Part shown: piece by piece, positions 21,190 to 33,701 of the stretch
Layout: the number at the start of each line of letters is the position of its first letter
Numbering within the stretch: position 1 is the stretch's first letter
Assembly (NCBI GenBank): GCA_025435555.1
Contig: JAIWWG010000104.1
Coordinates: 1 to 64,000 of the forward strand
Length of the DNA: 64,000 bases
DNA from: Chytriomyces cf. hyalinus JEL632
Taxonomy: Eukaryota > Chytridiomycota > Chytridiomycetes > Chytridiales > Chytriomycetaceae
Direction of reading: 5' to 3'
Position numbers and translations under genes: made by a program
The notes under the pieces: generated by a model
What the model saw: only the letters and a program-made list of their open reading frames with translations
What the model was told of the DNA's origin: nothing
The model's database searches: none

Positions 21190-23810
21190 CTAAAGCAAGC
21201 GCTTGAGCGAATTCCAAAACATCTCCCACTCATCTTCATAATGTGCCAGCCATGACATTCCATTCACGCGCAACCCAAGCAGTCCCAAATAAACCCACGG
21301 TTCACTTGTAAACGGCTCGGCTATTGAAATGCTCACACCCACACACTCCACATGCTCCTCCTTCACAAGACTCATGACTTTCATCCCAAGAGTGATTCCG
21401 CACTCGAGACTGTTTTCAAATAGTTCGGTGCCTTTCGGGCGCGTAGCAGCAGCGGTGACATCCTCGGTATCCATTGCTAGTGCAGCTTCTCCGGCGATTT
21501 CCATCTCGTACAACATTCCCTGCATGCATTTTACAAGAGGAGTTGCCATGTTTTCGGTGCCGCTTGGTACAAATCGATGTTCAGTCTGACCAGGATCATG
21601 TTGCGTAGATGGGAAGCCTGTTTCAATTTCGATAAGTGCTTGTAAAATGTCGCGCATTTCGCTTTGGATGGATTGACGATCAGTAGCGGACATTGTCAAG
21701 AGACCGGGGTTGTTCGCGGTGCGCCACCAGAATGGGAGTGTTCGTGTCGTTGTGAACCTGTCAGTTCAAGAGGTTTAACAAAAACAGTGGCAATGAAGAC
21801 TTGCAGACATATATAAATTCTTACCACAAGACGACAGCAGCTTCAAACAATGAAAAAAACAAGAAACACCGGTCCCGCCAGAGAAACGCGCGAAAATGAA
21901 TGGGACACATGTGAATCATCCATGAATTGATTTGGGCCAGATTCCTTGCCGCGCTCAGACTTGCATCCAGCGCAGTCAAAAGCACACCGACAGATTCTTG
22001 GTTACTGCCCGTCAGAAATATCGAATCGAGCGGCAAGTAGCCTGTCAAGTACAATTTCGGGCGATTCAACAGGCATACTGCTGAGCAGTAGGTAATGGTC
22101 ATTGTGATTGAACTGGTAATATCAGCGGCGGTGGTGGCATTGGAGATTTGAAATAGTTGCACGGCTGATTCAATGTAAAGATATGATGGCAGCCGCATTT
22201 TGAATGCTATCAGCAGTTCGTCCAGGTTCTGACAGGTTGAATTCGACAGAATATCAGAGACAGGGTACGGTCCAATTTTATGATACTTTGAAGCTTGATA
22301 CAGAATATCTTGCAACTCCGATCGGTAGTAAATGTCGTAAACTTGGTTCGTGAATGGATTACATGGCGGCTTCACTTGGTGGGAATGAATTTCAACGAAT
22401 GATGATGCAAAGGACGGCTGCGTGTGAGAGGCGGTGGCCAAAAATGCGGAAGGTCCTCGTATGACTTTTATGACTTTGAGATTGGATTGCATTATGTAAA
22501 ACAAGAGTCGTCGCTCAAGTTTTTCGTTTTCGGTGTACTGTACTCCAGTCATGACTTCGAGAGTGTCTGGATCAATGTCGAGACGCAGTTCCGACACCAT
22601 TCTCACTGCGCCGTAGAAAAAACGTCTGGCAAGGACCGGCTGACCTTTGACTGAATAAAGAAGAAATGGACAGGTTAAGGTACTTACGACTGATGGGAGA
22701 GCCATTAAAATTACCGCAAGTAAATGAGGAAATAATCAAAAGAGCTTGCAGAGTTTTCATGGAAGGCTGGCTGATGCTTTTAACAAGAGCTCTGCGCGCA
22801 CGCGTGTAGTAGCCGAGACAGATTTCTTCCGGAAGACTGGGCGACTGTAAATAGGCGGCGATTGCACAGACAGCAAGCCTTTGTACAATGCGTCAGACAT
22901 GAAGGACCAAGTCAAAAGAAAAACAGCTTGGAATACCTCAAATCTGCTGGCTGAGTAAAGAAAGTTTCGATAAACTCTTTCGGATCAACCATTAAGTCTG
23001 AGCAAAACTCGAGGGCCGTCAGAAACTGGCTAGCAATGACCCAATCAATCATTGTCGGCATGGCTTCCAATGGATCCAACTCCATTGATGTTGAAGTACT
23101 GAAGTCGATTTCCTCGTCCGCCGTCGTAACGCTCTCTGCAGCGGGAGATTGTTTAAGGTACTGTTCAGCCTGCGCCTGGAGACTCGAAAGCTTTTGAATA
23201 AGAGTTGGAGTTTGCGCGATGAATGCGCGAATTGAATCGGTGGACGGAACTTCTGGTTGGGTATCGGAGGACACATTTCGAGATCCATTGTATTCACAAG
23301 GAGTTCCTTTTTCAAGGCATCTGGAACAGCATGGCCGTATTGCATCACACTTTCGTCGTGAGCTGCGACATGCGGAACAGGCAACGGCTAATCGAGGTCT
23401 GCTGGCTGAACTTGAGGACCCAGATTGTGGGCTTTGTGCTGCGGCGGATGAAAGTGCCCGTTCCATGAGCGAGACAGTTTGCGTGAGGGCCTTCATCATG
23501 GAGTTGAGATCTGACGTTACAGAGAGTCCGATGGAGGTTGGCGGCATTGACTGAGCTGAAGATGTTAGGGCTGAAGATGTGGATGTGGATGGCGGATGCG
23601 CAAGGGTGTTTGGGTTCACGCCGCCAGTGTTCCTGTAGACGCAGACGGCTCCTCGCTTGACACATCGATCGCATTCTGGAAACGAGAAGAGAGAAGAAGT
23701 TAAGGAGAAGCAAGAAGAAGATAATAGAATGATATCGCTGCACCAGGAAGCTGCCTCAGACACAGCTTGCGCAGGCCGCGGCACTCGTTGCATGGAACGG
23801 GTGCTTGCAT
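21190..23810 (-). CDS. Fungal transcription factor with two Zn2Cys6 clusters (copy 2)
   Basis: Five exons on the minus strand (23810-23744, 23675-22937, 22878-22715, 22650-21825, 21757-21190) give 787 aa, nearly the length of copy 1. Cluster 1, split by intron 1, is CNEC..C......C.RC......C with all six Cys at standard spacing. About 110 residues later comes cluster 2, CSACRSSRRKC......CSRCLEKGTPC. A fungal-specific regulatory domain follows (GQPVLARRFFYGAVRM; LDIDPDTLEV), ending in VYLGLLGLRVNGMSWLAHY. Fragments of its 3' end are scattered at 17191-17870 and 51676-52195, and a further diverged relative lies at 41345-41935. The regulated pathway is unknown. Confidence 0.87.
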
Positions 23811-24364
23811 TTGTAATGCGTTTATTCTAAAAATGTTGACCATCCCACATTGCAGAGCCAGTCAGCAGAACAACCAAGACAACTGTTGAAGCAGGCAAAC
23901 AGACAGTTCAAGCGTCACCCGTTTTCTATTTTAATTCACCAAAACTCCTTCACTTAAACTATCCAGTTCTCCAAAAAAGATAAAAGCACGGGCAGAACAC
24001 ACAGCCCAAACACAACCCCAACCAGGACAGTTGCCAAAACAAAGAAGGCATTTTTCAAAAAAAAAAAATAAGTGCGTTGTCACAGTTTGATATATGAACA
24101 AAAACAAAAAGAGTGGGAATAATAAAATATCAGGGTGGGGAGAGGCACTTGAGGATTTTTTTATGTGGCGGGAGGAGGAGGGAGGGGAAGAAAAGAAAAT
24201 CAAGACCTCTCTTGATGCTCAGCGTACAATTTCTGCAAAGAGCGGCTAGATTTATATGGCGCAAACACGTCAAAGGCAGTCTGCGCTCGCACATAAGATA
24301 GGCTGCATGAGAACGGCCTTTTGATTCGGGGGAGGGGGGCAGGATGGAAAATAATTGATTGAAA
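23811..24364. other. Intergenic, A-rich, between two minus-strand regulators
   Basis: No gene is supported. It holds the 3' UTR of the C2H2 factor and the promoter of the Zn2Cys6 factor. Confidence 0.45.
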
Positions 24365-25970
24365 CTACGCTGTTTCTTCGAGATTGCAGGGACCACTGGA
24401 CGTCTTCTTATGCCGCTGCAGCGCATCGATACGAGCAAACCCACGACTGCAACCGCCACAGTAATGCCACTTCTCCGGATTGTGCGTCAGCGCATGGCGG
24501 GACAAGTCGTGGATTCGAACAAACGTGGCTTCACATTCCGTGCACACAAAATTGCGGGGACGGTCAGGAATGTGAGTTTCTTCGTGTGTGCGGTGGTTGT
24601 ATGCACGAGTGAACGTCTTGCCGCATCCTGGGTGAGAGCAGGTGTACAAATTGCTTACTCGCCGACGACCTTGAGTTGAAGAACGGCCGCCAGCCTCTGG
24701 ACGTGTGTCTCTTGGTACAGTGGGAGCCCTTGGTTCTGGAACTTTAAATGGCTTCGCATTGGCAGTGACCGGCTGGGATGAGGCGGGGTTGGACTGGCCA
24801 TTAAGCGGGCCAGAGAGCTGCTGCAGGAAAGAGAGTGTCGCGGGATCGTTGCCAAGGTTGAAACTGGCTCCGGCGGCAGCGGCAATGAGAACCTTAAGGT
24901 CGTTCACATCGACAGACACTTTCATAGACTCAGGCTTGATGTCGAAGGAATTGAGGCTAGGAACGAAAGGCGTATTTTGTAGCGGAATGTACGGCGTTGA
25001 GGACATCATAGGAGTATTGAGAAGCTGCTCCATGGTCGGCATACCACTTGCGGGTTGAACTGGAGGTGTGGCTTGGGCTGGCGCAGACTCAAACAACGCA
25101 AAGTCCGCACCATCCGTCATTTCAAATTCATCAAACAAAGATGGACCACAGTTTGTAAACGCAGGGTCCAGCTCTGGAAAGGCGAGAGTGGAGCCCATCT
25201 GACTGACGAACGGCGAGCTGATGGAGTTGACCATTGGGGACGGCTGCAGGAGGCTGTGGACTAGCGGAGTAGAGGCTGTTTGAGCTGATGACGAAGCTAG
25301 TGAGTTTGACGAAGCCGAGATGGCGGCTTCCCAGGAGGCATCGTCAAAGTCAGGGAAGCAGTTCATTGAAGCCTCGAATGGTGACGGGTACAAGAACGAG
25401 TCAAAGCCAGAGGGAGTTTCCGAGCCGGAGGCGGAGGAGACGAGCCTGTTGATGTCAAACTGCTTAGCGGGCATTGTCAGGTTCGGAGTGGGGGGCGGGG
25501 GTGGTCCGGTTGGTAGTTGCTTGCAGACGTGGCAGAGTGACAGTGCGTTTTGTTTGAGTGGCTTTCTTTTCAAACTTTGCAATGGAGATTCCATTTGCAG
25601 TGACTCAGCCACGAAAATGGCTCATCCACAAAAGTTCATTTTTGCTGAGCCCGCATCCGCCCATTTCGAATGAACAATTTGCCCAGGAGAACAAGAGGGA
25701 GAGGCAGGAAGAGCAGAGAAGAGAAGAGAAATAAAGGCACGGAGAGCACGCTCACCTGCGTGCGTGGTTCATATCTGTCTGTGGCTTCTTCGTCGTTGCT
25801 GCCGAATGCGCTTCCACAAACGCAAACAGGTCCTCGCAGTCGAGGCCTGGGGATTTCTCTGAAGCGGGTGTGTCTCCGTCGTAAAGTTCGTAGTCGTGGG
25901 GTTCAGGATACAGTTCAAAGTCAACGAATGACAGGTCAATTTGCGATGTTTGATTGGGTGCAACTGGCAT
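24365..25970 (-). CDS. C2H2 zinc-finger transcription factor, Crz1-like
   Basis: The main exon encodes 409 aa from the ATG at 25594 to the stop at 24365. The N-terminal two thirds are Ser/Pro-rich. Three C2H2 fingers close the protein: CSHPGCGKTFTRAYNHRTHEETH, FVCTECEATFVRIHDLSRH and a third, atypical finger, YCGGCSRGFARIDALQRH. The words FTRAYN, RIHDLSRH and GFARIDALQRH are those of the calcineurin-responsive Crz1 family. An acidic open segment at 25970-25756, ending in a good donor (GCAG|GTGAGC), could be a first exon spliced to an AG near 25575; phases agree but the acceptor is weak. A further open stretch reaches 26304. The Crz1 role is inferred from the fingers only, and no docking motif for calcineurin is evident. 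Confidence 0.78.
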
Positions 25971-26364
25971 AAAACACTGGGGTCCTGATCGTGCGTGCTG
26001 CCTCTGATGTATCTGCCGCTCTTTCGATCGCTCTCTTGTCTCTGGAACGCTCCTTCAGCAATCTCTGGCTGTCTGATGTCTCGTTGGTGTGATAGTTGTT
26101 TTGTTCGTATGTTCTCGCTCCGGCGCTGGGGGTGCGGGCTGATTCGGGGTTGCGTTCAAGTCGCCTCAGACTCGGTACGGACCCTCCGACAGACACACGG
26201 AGTCTTTCCCTGTTGCTGTCCTTGTTGTTCGGTGTTTCGCTGACTGCAGAGGGGCCAGTCAGTCGCTTATGTGAGAAAAATCTGTCCATAGACGGAATCT
26301 CCATTTGTTAGTAAAACTTGTGTAAATATTTACTGTAAATATTTTATTTTATTTATCCCGCAAA

Positions 26365-27151
26365 ATGGCAGACGTCGCTTCAAACAACCAGTACTCCATC
26401 CGGCCCAACTACAAGCACAAGTTGAGATCCTATTCCTCAGCACGGATGAGCCAGTTGCTAAAACGCACCATCGCTACCCTGTCTTGAACCGCACAGATTC
26501 AAACCTGCCATTGTCACTCGGCTGATCCACCAAGTCCTCGCCGAAAAGCTGACGGGTGTCGCCTACAATCCCGAATCTTGCTCTCAGTGGACACGCGAAA
26601 TATCCGATGAAGTAAAGGCGAGACTGAAGGGTACGAATCTCGATCAAAGTCGTATAAGGGACACGGCATCCCTCTGCGGGGCAAATGAATACTTGATTAC
26701 CGCTGATTTCTGCAACTCTCGATTCTATTATTCCCAGGGCTCGAACTCTCTCGATATAAGTTTGTGGTGAACGTTGTGATTGGCGAAATGCGTGGCGAGG
26801 GCGTGAGGTTTGAGTTCCCATGCTCGTGTTGGCGCTCTGTCTAATTCTCGTTGCCTCGATCAATCAGAATGGGATGCCGGTGTTTATGGGACTCAGATAC
26901 AGGTGCGAACATTTTTGTTGATGCAATCGCCAGCTAACGATGTGTTTTCGCAGACTCCATGGCGCAGGATGTATTCATGAACGTGAGTCTCGCAAGTCTT
27001 TCGACATCATGGTGGTTGGCTAATTGTTTTGTTGCGTTGCTCAGGACTCGCTATTTTGCGTCGCAGTTGGTGAGTACAAATCGCTGTCAAAACAAGTTGA
27101 AATATTCAACGCTGACTTTCTTTTTCAGCTTACGGAGTTTACTATTACTGA
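26365..27151 (+). CDS. Tctex1-type dynein light chain (DYNLT2B/TCTEX1D2-like)
   Basis: Seven tiny exons (26365-26420, 26497-26630, 26738-26807, 26868-26902, 26954-26982, 27045-27069, 27129-27151) give 123 aa, the normal length. The spliced protein reads YSIRPNYKHKFKPAIV at the start, then RYKFVVNVVIGEMRGEGVR, MGCRCLWDSDTDS, MAQDVFMNDSLFCVAVAYG and a final VYYY. This is the full Tctex1 domain, with the GE.RGEGV..gCrC.WD and F.NDSLFCV words typical of DYNLT2B, a light chain of the dynein-2 motor for retrograde intraflagellar transport. Every junction has GT/AG and keeps frame. It is divergent from the C2H2 gene and converges on the RhoGAP-like gene. Presence of this subunit implies a flagellated life stage. 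Confidence 0.9.
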
Positions 27152-27252
27152 ACGTTTCGACTATGTTACATATCTCCCGCATTGTTTGGCTCGCTTTTCA
27201 CATTAAACAAAAGGACGCTCATTTTTATTATCAAATATTTCATTCATTATTT

Positions 27253-29098
27253 TCATTCAATCTTTAAACGCTTTGCAAACGCGTTTCTGTCTGTGGAAGC
27301 CACGTCGTGCGCGCTGGGGAGGAAGAGTGCCGCGGTCTGAGATCCTCCTTGGACTGAGGGAGAACCCGCGTGATTGCTACTGAACGCAAACACTGGGAGT
27401 GCGTCAGAGGCTGGCAATTGACTGCCTGAATGGTAAGGCCGACCACCAGAATTTGCACCGCTTATGAAGGAGAATTTTTTTGGGCTTCCTTGCGCGGACG
27501 AGTCAGGCAGCATGCGTGCCGGTGCTAGAATCAACGAGGTTAAACTTCTTTCGAGTTCAAAAAAAAGAAAAACCTCTCGCTACTCACGAAACAACAGTCT
27601 CCTTGATGAAGCATCTCCAGCCATCCCTCTTGCGCCACTACTCCCCACCAGCATACGCGCCCGATTCGTGGGTGTGCTCATAAGCGACCTTCTGGAGGGT
27701 GTCCTTAACGCATTCACGCGCTCCATAATGGCTTCGTGCAGTGCAACAGGTATCTTCCAAAGTAAACTCGCGGGACTTTTGACTGCAATCACGCGTTGCG
27801 TGCCAGTCGAAGCCATGCAAACCGTTGCTGTCGGTGCAAAACTCATTTCGTTCAACGCGATTCCATGCGCGTAAATAAACAGCTCGCAAAGTGGCTGTGA
27901 CCAAGCGATTGAGTTTGTAGCTGGTTCTTTTCCAGTAAATACGGGGCCAAATACTGCTGACATATCGCGAGCTGTGGCTGTTGGGTTGGTCGCAGATTTG
28001 GAGCAGTCGCAGATTTTGCGGATAAATTCAAGGGTATACTGGTGTACCGGTTCATTCAATAACTTTAGCACAAGCATATCTAGTTGGTTTCTTTAAATGA
28101 GGGCAAACTCACGTGAAGGATTTGGCGCGACTCTGAATCCATTAAAATCAAAACACTACGTAGCAGCTTAACAATTGAATCAGAAGGAACGGGTGTACTT
28201 GCACCAGGCAGCCTCGTTCCAGTGGTGTTATTCAGGGCCAAGATACCTTCAAGTTGTTTCATTTAAGAAATGAGAAATGCGATTTTAAAACCATCGCATG
28301 CAGCCAAGTCACCTTTCAACGCGTTATGAAACTTTGGCCTCAAAATGGGATGCGCTCTACTCTTGAAACAGTCCAAAACAAGTGTCGCAATCTCGATAGA
28401 TTCCTTGCGCACGTCCACCTCCCCCAACGCTTTCGAGCAGCCCACTCGTTCCATCCTCTCGCTGATTTGTTGACAGCGCATATTCAGTTGAGATCCAAAA
28501 TGACGCACACTGCTAAAGATTTTGGCATTGGGAGGGATAAATGTCTGTCTGCTGAAAGCATGCCTTGCTAAATGGTCCATCAAATGGTAAAGTCTTGTTG
28601 GAAGCACAATTGAGTTCGCGCAATTTTGAATGCTTGTCGTGATTTTTGCGGGTTCTTTGGTTGTGTCCATCTGGCTCGCATCTGCTGATGGATGCGAGAA
28701 GAAGGTCGCGTTCATTCTAGGAGTCAGAGGCGCGACGAGTTCTTCCTCGTTACAGTCAATATAAAGAACATTTCGGATGCGTTCTAAACTGATTAAACGC
28801 GCTTTAAATCGGAGGGGACCGTGGTTTTTGTTGTTTAAGTTGGGTTAATTTGTTTGACAGGGGGGATGTTTTGTTAACAGAGCAGACTCGCAGGGCCCTC
28901 ACCTGCCGTCATCACTTCATCCCTGTCTCTGAGCGAGTGAATGCTCGCCAAGTTGCATCCGTGCAGAAGCCGAGTCTTCGCGTCCGTGTCCTTGTCGTCG
29001 TGCTCATCCTCTTGTTCGAGGAATGCTCTTGTGCGTTTGGCGTTTGCCTTTGAGCTTCCTGGGTCTTGAATCATGAATGAAAGATCTCTGCCGAGCAT
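27253..29098 (-). CDS. RhoGAP-fold protein
   Basis: Five exons on the minus strand (29098-28903, 28801-28313, 28246-28113, 28062-27588, 27524-27253) give 521 aa. The central part matches the second half of a RhoGAP domain: IVKLLRSVLILMDSESRQILH, then EPVHQYTLEFIRKICDCS and ATARDMSAVFGPVFTG, equivalent to the conserved NkMt..nLa.vfgP block. In the first half I cannot find the GIFR.sG arginine-finger motif, so catalytic activity towards Rho GTPases is doubtful, as in some DEPDC1-type domains. The C-terminal ~150 residues are Ser-rich and look disordered. Exon junctions keep frame, though two acceptors (near 28247 and 28063) lack a pyrimidine tract. Confidence 0.66.
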
Positions 29099-29230
29099 GC
29101 GCTGTTTGTTGCTCGTGTCTTTGACCAGTTGCCGATTTTAAGTTGGTTTGTAAATATTCGAGTTACGCATAAAGTCATCATATTTCACAAGAACATTGTG
29201 GGGGGAATAGAAGTTTAAATTTTTTTTGTT

Positions 29231-31246
29231 TTAGAAGTTGAAGTGAAACTGCTGCCCTCCTCCTTGCGGGAAGCCATTCTGGAAGAAGAACGGTTGTCCG
29301 CCCCCGTGTCGGAATCCATGTTGCTGCTGTTGCTGCTGATCCTGTTATGACAATTAGTATCGTGGTTGCCGTATGCGTGTATTGGCATCTTACGTTCGGG
29401 TCCACTCCATTGTCAAACTGTTCGCGTTTTTCTAGAAAAGGGTATAGGCAGTCATGGGTGGTAAGAAGTAGAAATGGTGATGGCAGTCCAACAGCAACGG
29501 AAATCTCACCATCATCACTCAGGACTTCATAGGCTTCGTTAATTTCACTCATCTTCTTGACCACTTGCTCCTCCGTCAGCTCTCCATCGTATTTGTCTGG
29601 GTGCCACTGCTGCGCCAGTTTCCGGAACGCCTTTTTGATTTCTTTTTTACTGGCTGATCGTGAGATGCCAAGTACTTTATAGTAGTCCTTCTTTTTACTC
29701 TGTGTAAGCAGCCGCTGTGCCTTTTGATATGCGTCAACAATTCGTCGATCTTGCTGGTTCGCGTTGTGTGCTTTTTCAAAATCGCGCAGTGCGTCTTCGT
29801 AATCTTCACCCTCCATTTTCACCATTCCTCGGACAAAGAGAGCTTCGCTGTTTTCTTCGTCCAGTTGAATGACACTGCTGCACCATTTCATGATTTCTTC
29901 TTTTTTGTTGAGCTGATGCGAACATTGTGAAGGAGAAAGAATCAGTTTAGCATTCAAATAATTTAGGAAACTCTCTGTACCTCTGCATAGGACTTGCACG
30001 CAATTTTGTAGCCAACCAGCCTCACAGAATCGCCGCCCATAGATTCCGCAAGTTGCATGTATCCCTTTTCAGCCAACAATTCCGTAACAGCCGACTTCCA
30101 CCGCGATTTGTTAAAAATATCTTCCGTCTTTTTCAGCGCCTTTTCGAGCGCTCGTAATTCGCGGAAAACTTTTTTGCATGGTTTGTTTTCTGGGTCCTGT
30201 TTCATGCATTCTTTGATGGAAGCCATGGCGTCCGTTAGTTCTCCTGCTTTCACGCGTAGGTTCGCGAGACGGTGGAGAGTTTGTGGGGTTGGTTTAATTC
30301 CGGCGACACGACTGCAAAAAAAAATGAATTTTGTATTTGCTCAGTAATTCCCACGTAGTTTTCGCGGATTACTACAGTCTTCAAACCTCAAGTCGCCAAT
30401 GGCCATCACGAGATCATTTGTTTCTTCATATATATTGGCACGCTTTAGTCGCAAGTCCACGTGCAGAGGGCATAGAGAGATGAGCCGTGAAAGTGATTCC
30501 AGCGCGGGTTCGTATTGTTTTTTCTCCAACAAGGAATCGAGCTCGATCAAGTCTGGTTGTGCCCGCTCTGCTTCACGAATCTTTGTTATTTTTTGAAGAT
30601 GAGGGGCTCATGAGATCAAAGCATTCGCTTTAAATGACAAGTTGAAGGGAAATTGGCCGCACCACTTCGAGAATTTCTTCGTCCTTTGGCGTAGATTGCG
30701 AGTATTTTCGCAAGTCGTTCAGAGCGTCTGGGATGTTGCAGTCTCGAAGATGAATCTTTCCTCGTTGAACCAACGCCTGAGATTAATCAAGAGCAACTGC
30801 GGAGTTAGCTGTTTCTGATCCCCCATTTCGGCGTTGTTCAAATTCCCAGAAACCTGGTCGAAATCTGGCCGGATCTCCAAAACAGAATTGAAATCACGCA
30901 GCGCATGACTCATTCGCCCGACTGATAACTGCGCTGCGGCGCGCCTGAAGATGGCAAGGTAGTTCTTTGGCTCGAGGTCTTTAACGATGACACCGCAGCA
31001 CAACGAACGAAAGCAAGCAACGGTTAGACAACGCCACACGGGAAACATAGCAGCCAACCAGGCAATCACACTGTCTCACATACCAATTGCCATGTCGAAA
31101 GCCGTCATTGCATCATTGATTCTGCCTCCGACCAAATGCGCCTTTGCTTCGCTCAAGAAATCCTTTGCGGTCTTTGGTGCATCATTGGCAGTGACTGTGA
31201 CGCTGGTGCCGATGAGGAGAAGTAGCGCGTGCACAACAACTCGCAT
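29231..31246 (-). CDS. DNAJC3: DnaJ/TPR co-chaperone DNAJC3 (P58IPK)
   Basis: Eight exons on the minus strand (31246-31084, 30978-30854, 30776-30663, 30580-30387, 30311-29981, 29912-29510, 29431-29394, 29341-29231) give 492 aa. The start at 31246 is chosen because it opens directly into a signal peptide ([20 protein letters not shown]). TPR repeats fill the middle ([59 protein letters not shown]). A J domain follows, [20 protein letters not shown] with the HPD triplet in QQWHPDKYD, then a Gln/Gly/Phe-rich tail. P58IPK acts in the ER lumen, handing substrates to BiP, and in animals also restrains eIF2alpha kinases. No KDEL-like retention signal is seen, as is normal for this family. Confidence 0.93.
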
Positions 31247-31449
31247 TCTGACTTGACTTAATTTTTTTTTAAAATTACTTCGTGGCAATTTGTCCGCATA
31301 TCTCCCATCTTTGAACACTGGAGATTTGAACAGCTTGCTCCAAGGGGACTGCATAGGGAGTGTGTCCATCCATGTATTCGCTCCGGCGTTGTTCCAGATT
31401 GAGATGGCATTTTCTGCTTGTGCAGAGGAATTATTCTCGCATCTCCTCT

Positions 31450-33701
31450 TTATTTGAAGGAAGTGGACGTCCAGTCAGAGCCGCTCTTTTGAAATTGTAT
31501 CCCACCGCCGCGCGGAGGTGCGCCACGCCCTCTGCCACTCCCACCACCAGCAGAAAAAGATGAACTGCCACCACTGGATCGTTGACCCCCAACAGGAACC
31601 ATATTTGGATTTGACCCTCCTCCTCTGCCTTCTCCTCCTTCTCCAAATGAAGCCATTCCAATTCCACCCCGACCTCTACCCCTCCCCCCTCTACCGCCAC
31701 CCCTTCCTCCACGGCCTCCTCGTCCACCTCTCCCAACCTCCCTTGAGAACCTTGGATCCTTGTTTGCAAGCTTCATCAGTTCCTCGGGAACCTCCAAAAA
31801 CGCCTCCAAAAAGTGCCTGACAAGCAACGCGGCAAAACGCTCCTCCTTTTTTGTAATCAGCGTGTACGCCGTTCCCTTCTCTCCAGCACGACCTGTTCTT
31901 CCAACGCGATGCACGTGTCCGTCCATATCGCGGGCAACATCAAAGTTGACGACGGTGCGCACAGTTTTAATATCGAGTCCACGCGCCGCAACATCCGTAG
32001 CAATTAATAGACGGTGCGTCTCCGGCCGCCGTTTCAGATCTTGAATGATGCGGTCGCGTTCATGTTGTGGGAGGTCACCATGAAAACTCGTGTTTGAAAA
32101 TCCGCTTCTGTTAAGGTTTTCAGACAGTTCAATGACGCCTGCCTTTTGAGAAATGAATACAATCACAGTTCCCAAATCTGTAAACTGTTTGAGTCGTTGT
32201 GTGAGCCAGCCCCATTTGTCGCTGTTGTCATTGAGCACCACAACATGCTGCGTGATGTCCGTGTTGCTTTGTCCCACATTTCCAATCGTGATTCGGATGG
32301 GATCTGTCAGAACTTCTCGCGCAAGGAATTCCACGGGTTTAGCAAATGTCGCACTGAACAGTAGGGTTTGACGGTCTGGGCGGATTGCGTTGCAAATGGA
32401 GCGAACTTGAGGTTCGAATCCCTGAAAATGGTGCGTGAGTTGCCATCTTTGGAGCCGAAGAAAAAAAAAAAAAGAAACCCACAAGGTCAAACATGCGATC
32501 TGCTTCATCGAGAACGAGAAAAGACACGCGTCGAAGATTGGTTGCCTTCATTTTGATGAGATCAATGAGTCGACCGGGAGTTGCGACCAAAATTTCCGGA
32601 CGCGCTTTAAGTTCCTTGAACTGCTCTGTTTTCGAAACACCACCATATACGACAGAGCATTTCAGGTCATATGCCTTTCCGAATTTCTTCGTTTCGGTGT
32701 AAATCTGAGTGGCCAATTCGCGTCTGAGGGGGCAGAAGATAAGAGCGAGGTTCCACTCAATGGAGAAGAAATGAGTTTACGTCGGGGCAAGAATTAAGCC
32801 GATTGGACCGTCGCCGTGTTCGAGCTCTGGCTGATCCATCATGTGCACAATCATCGGCCAGACAAAGGCTGCAGTCTTTCCGGAACCAGTTTTACTGACT
32901 GCAATGATATCTCGTCCATTCAGAGCGACAGGAACCGCTTGCTGCTGAATTGCGGTTGGAGCAGAAAATCCAACTTTTGAAATGGCGTTCAGAAGACAGT
33001 CTTCAAACATGAAGTGTGCAAATGATATGCAGGGCCTGTAGGAACGCGAGTATAAATTTGACAGGATGCCATAAATCACAGCAGGACCACTCCACTCACT
33101 TTGCAACATTGACCCCTGCTACTCGCATGTCTAGATCCCGTCTGATACGCTGCACCTGCTCCTCCGACAATGCCTTTATGTCTGAATGTTCGACCAGAAG
33201 GTCTTTTTCGATTTCAATGTACTTAATCTTTGCATGGTCCACGCTTGGCAGAGGATCTACAGCCTTCTTTCCGTTATGCAAGGTAATGGTTCCATCGTTG
33301 TTGCTCTCGTTGTCGTCCATGGCCCTCGCAGAGGCATAGACATCTTCATCACTATTGTATCCCGCATCCCTGTCGAGCATTTTCGCATTCACGAGGCCGA
33401 CTTCCACACCCTTTGCTGCCATGAATTCGGCGTAGTCATTTTCCTGCGATTCCATCTGGTCCATTCGAACAGTTGGCTTTTTTGTTGTGTTGCTGGTCTC
33501 GTTTGTGCTGGACTTCTCCATTTCAGCCATGAACGCGTCCAGCGGGTCCACCTCATCGTCAGCCTCCTGCTCAGCAGTTGTGTTGCTGGGAATGGTTGAA
33601 TCGAGGCCGGGTCTCCGCCGGTTGCGAAGAGCCTCCGCTTCACCGTCACTGTCGCTGTCCTCTCCGAACGGTCTCTTCATGCTTCTTGAGATTTGCTGCA
33701 T
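31450..33701 (-). CDS. DDX42: DEAD-box RNA helicase, DDX42-type
   Basis: Four exons on the minus strand (33701-33100, 33035-32781, 32723-32483, 32421-31450) give 689 aa. The N-terminal region carries the DDX42 words DPLDAFMAEME and KAVDPLPSVDHAKIKY. All helicase motifs are present: FEDCLLNAI with Q-motif Gln, SKTGSGKTAA (I), PTREL (Ia, split by intron 2), TPGRLID (Ib), DEAD (II, split-adjacent intron 3), SAT (III), the ARGLDI block (V) and HRVGRTGRAG (VI). The C-terminus is an RGG/Gly-rich tail. DDX42 associates with the U2 snRNP/SF3B in pre-mRNA splicing and has RNA-annealing activity. A second ATG 21 nt downstream is an alternative start. Confidence 0.94.

Noticed and set aside
29300-29345. 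CAG/CTG trinucleotide run
   Set aside because: It encodes the Gln-rich tail of DNAJC3 and needs no other explanation.
32401-32425. GGTTCGAATCCCTG resembling a tRNA T-loop
   Set aside because: It encodes part of the DDX42 helicase (GFEPQV, at an exon start); no tRNA fold surrounds it.
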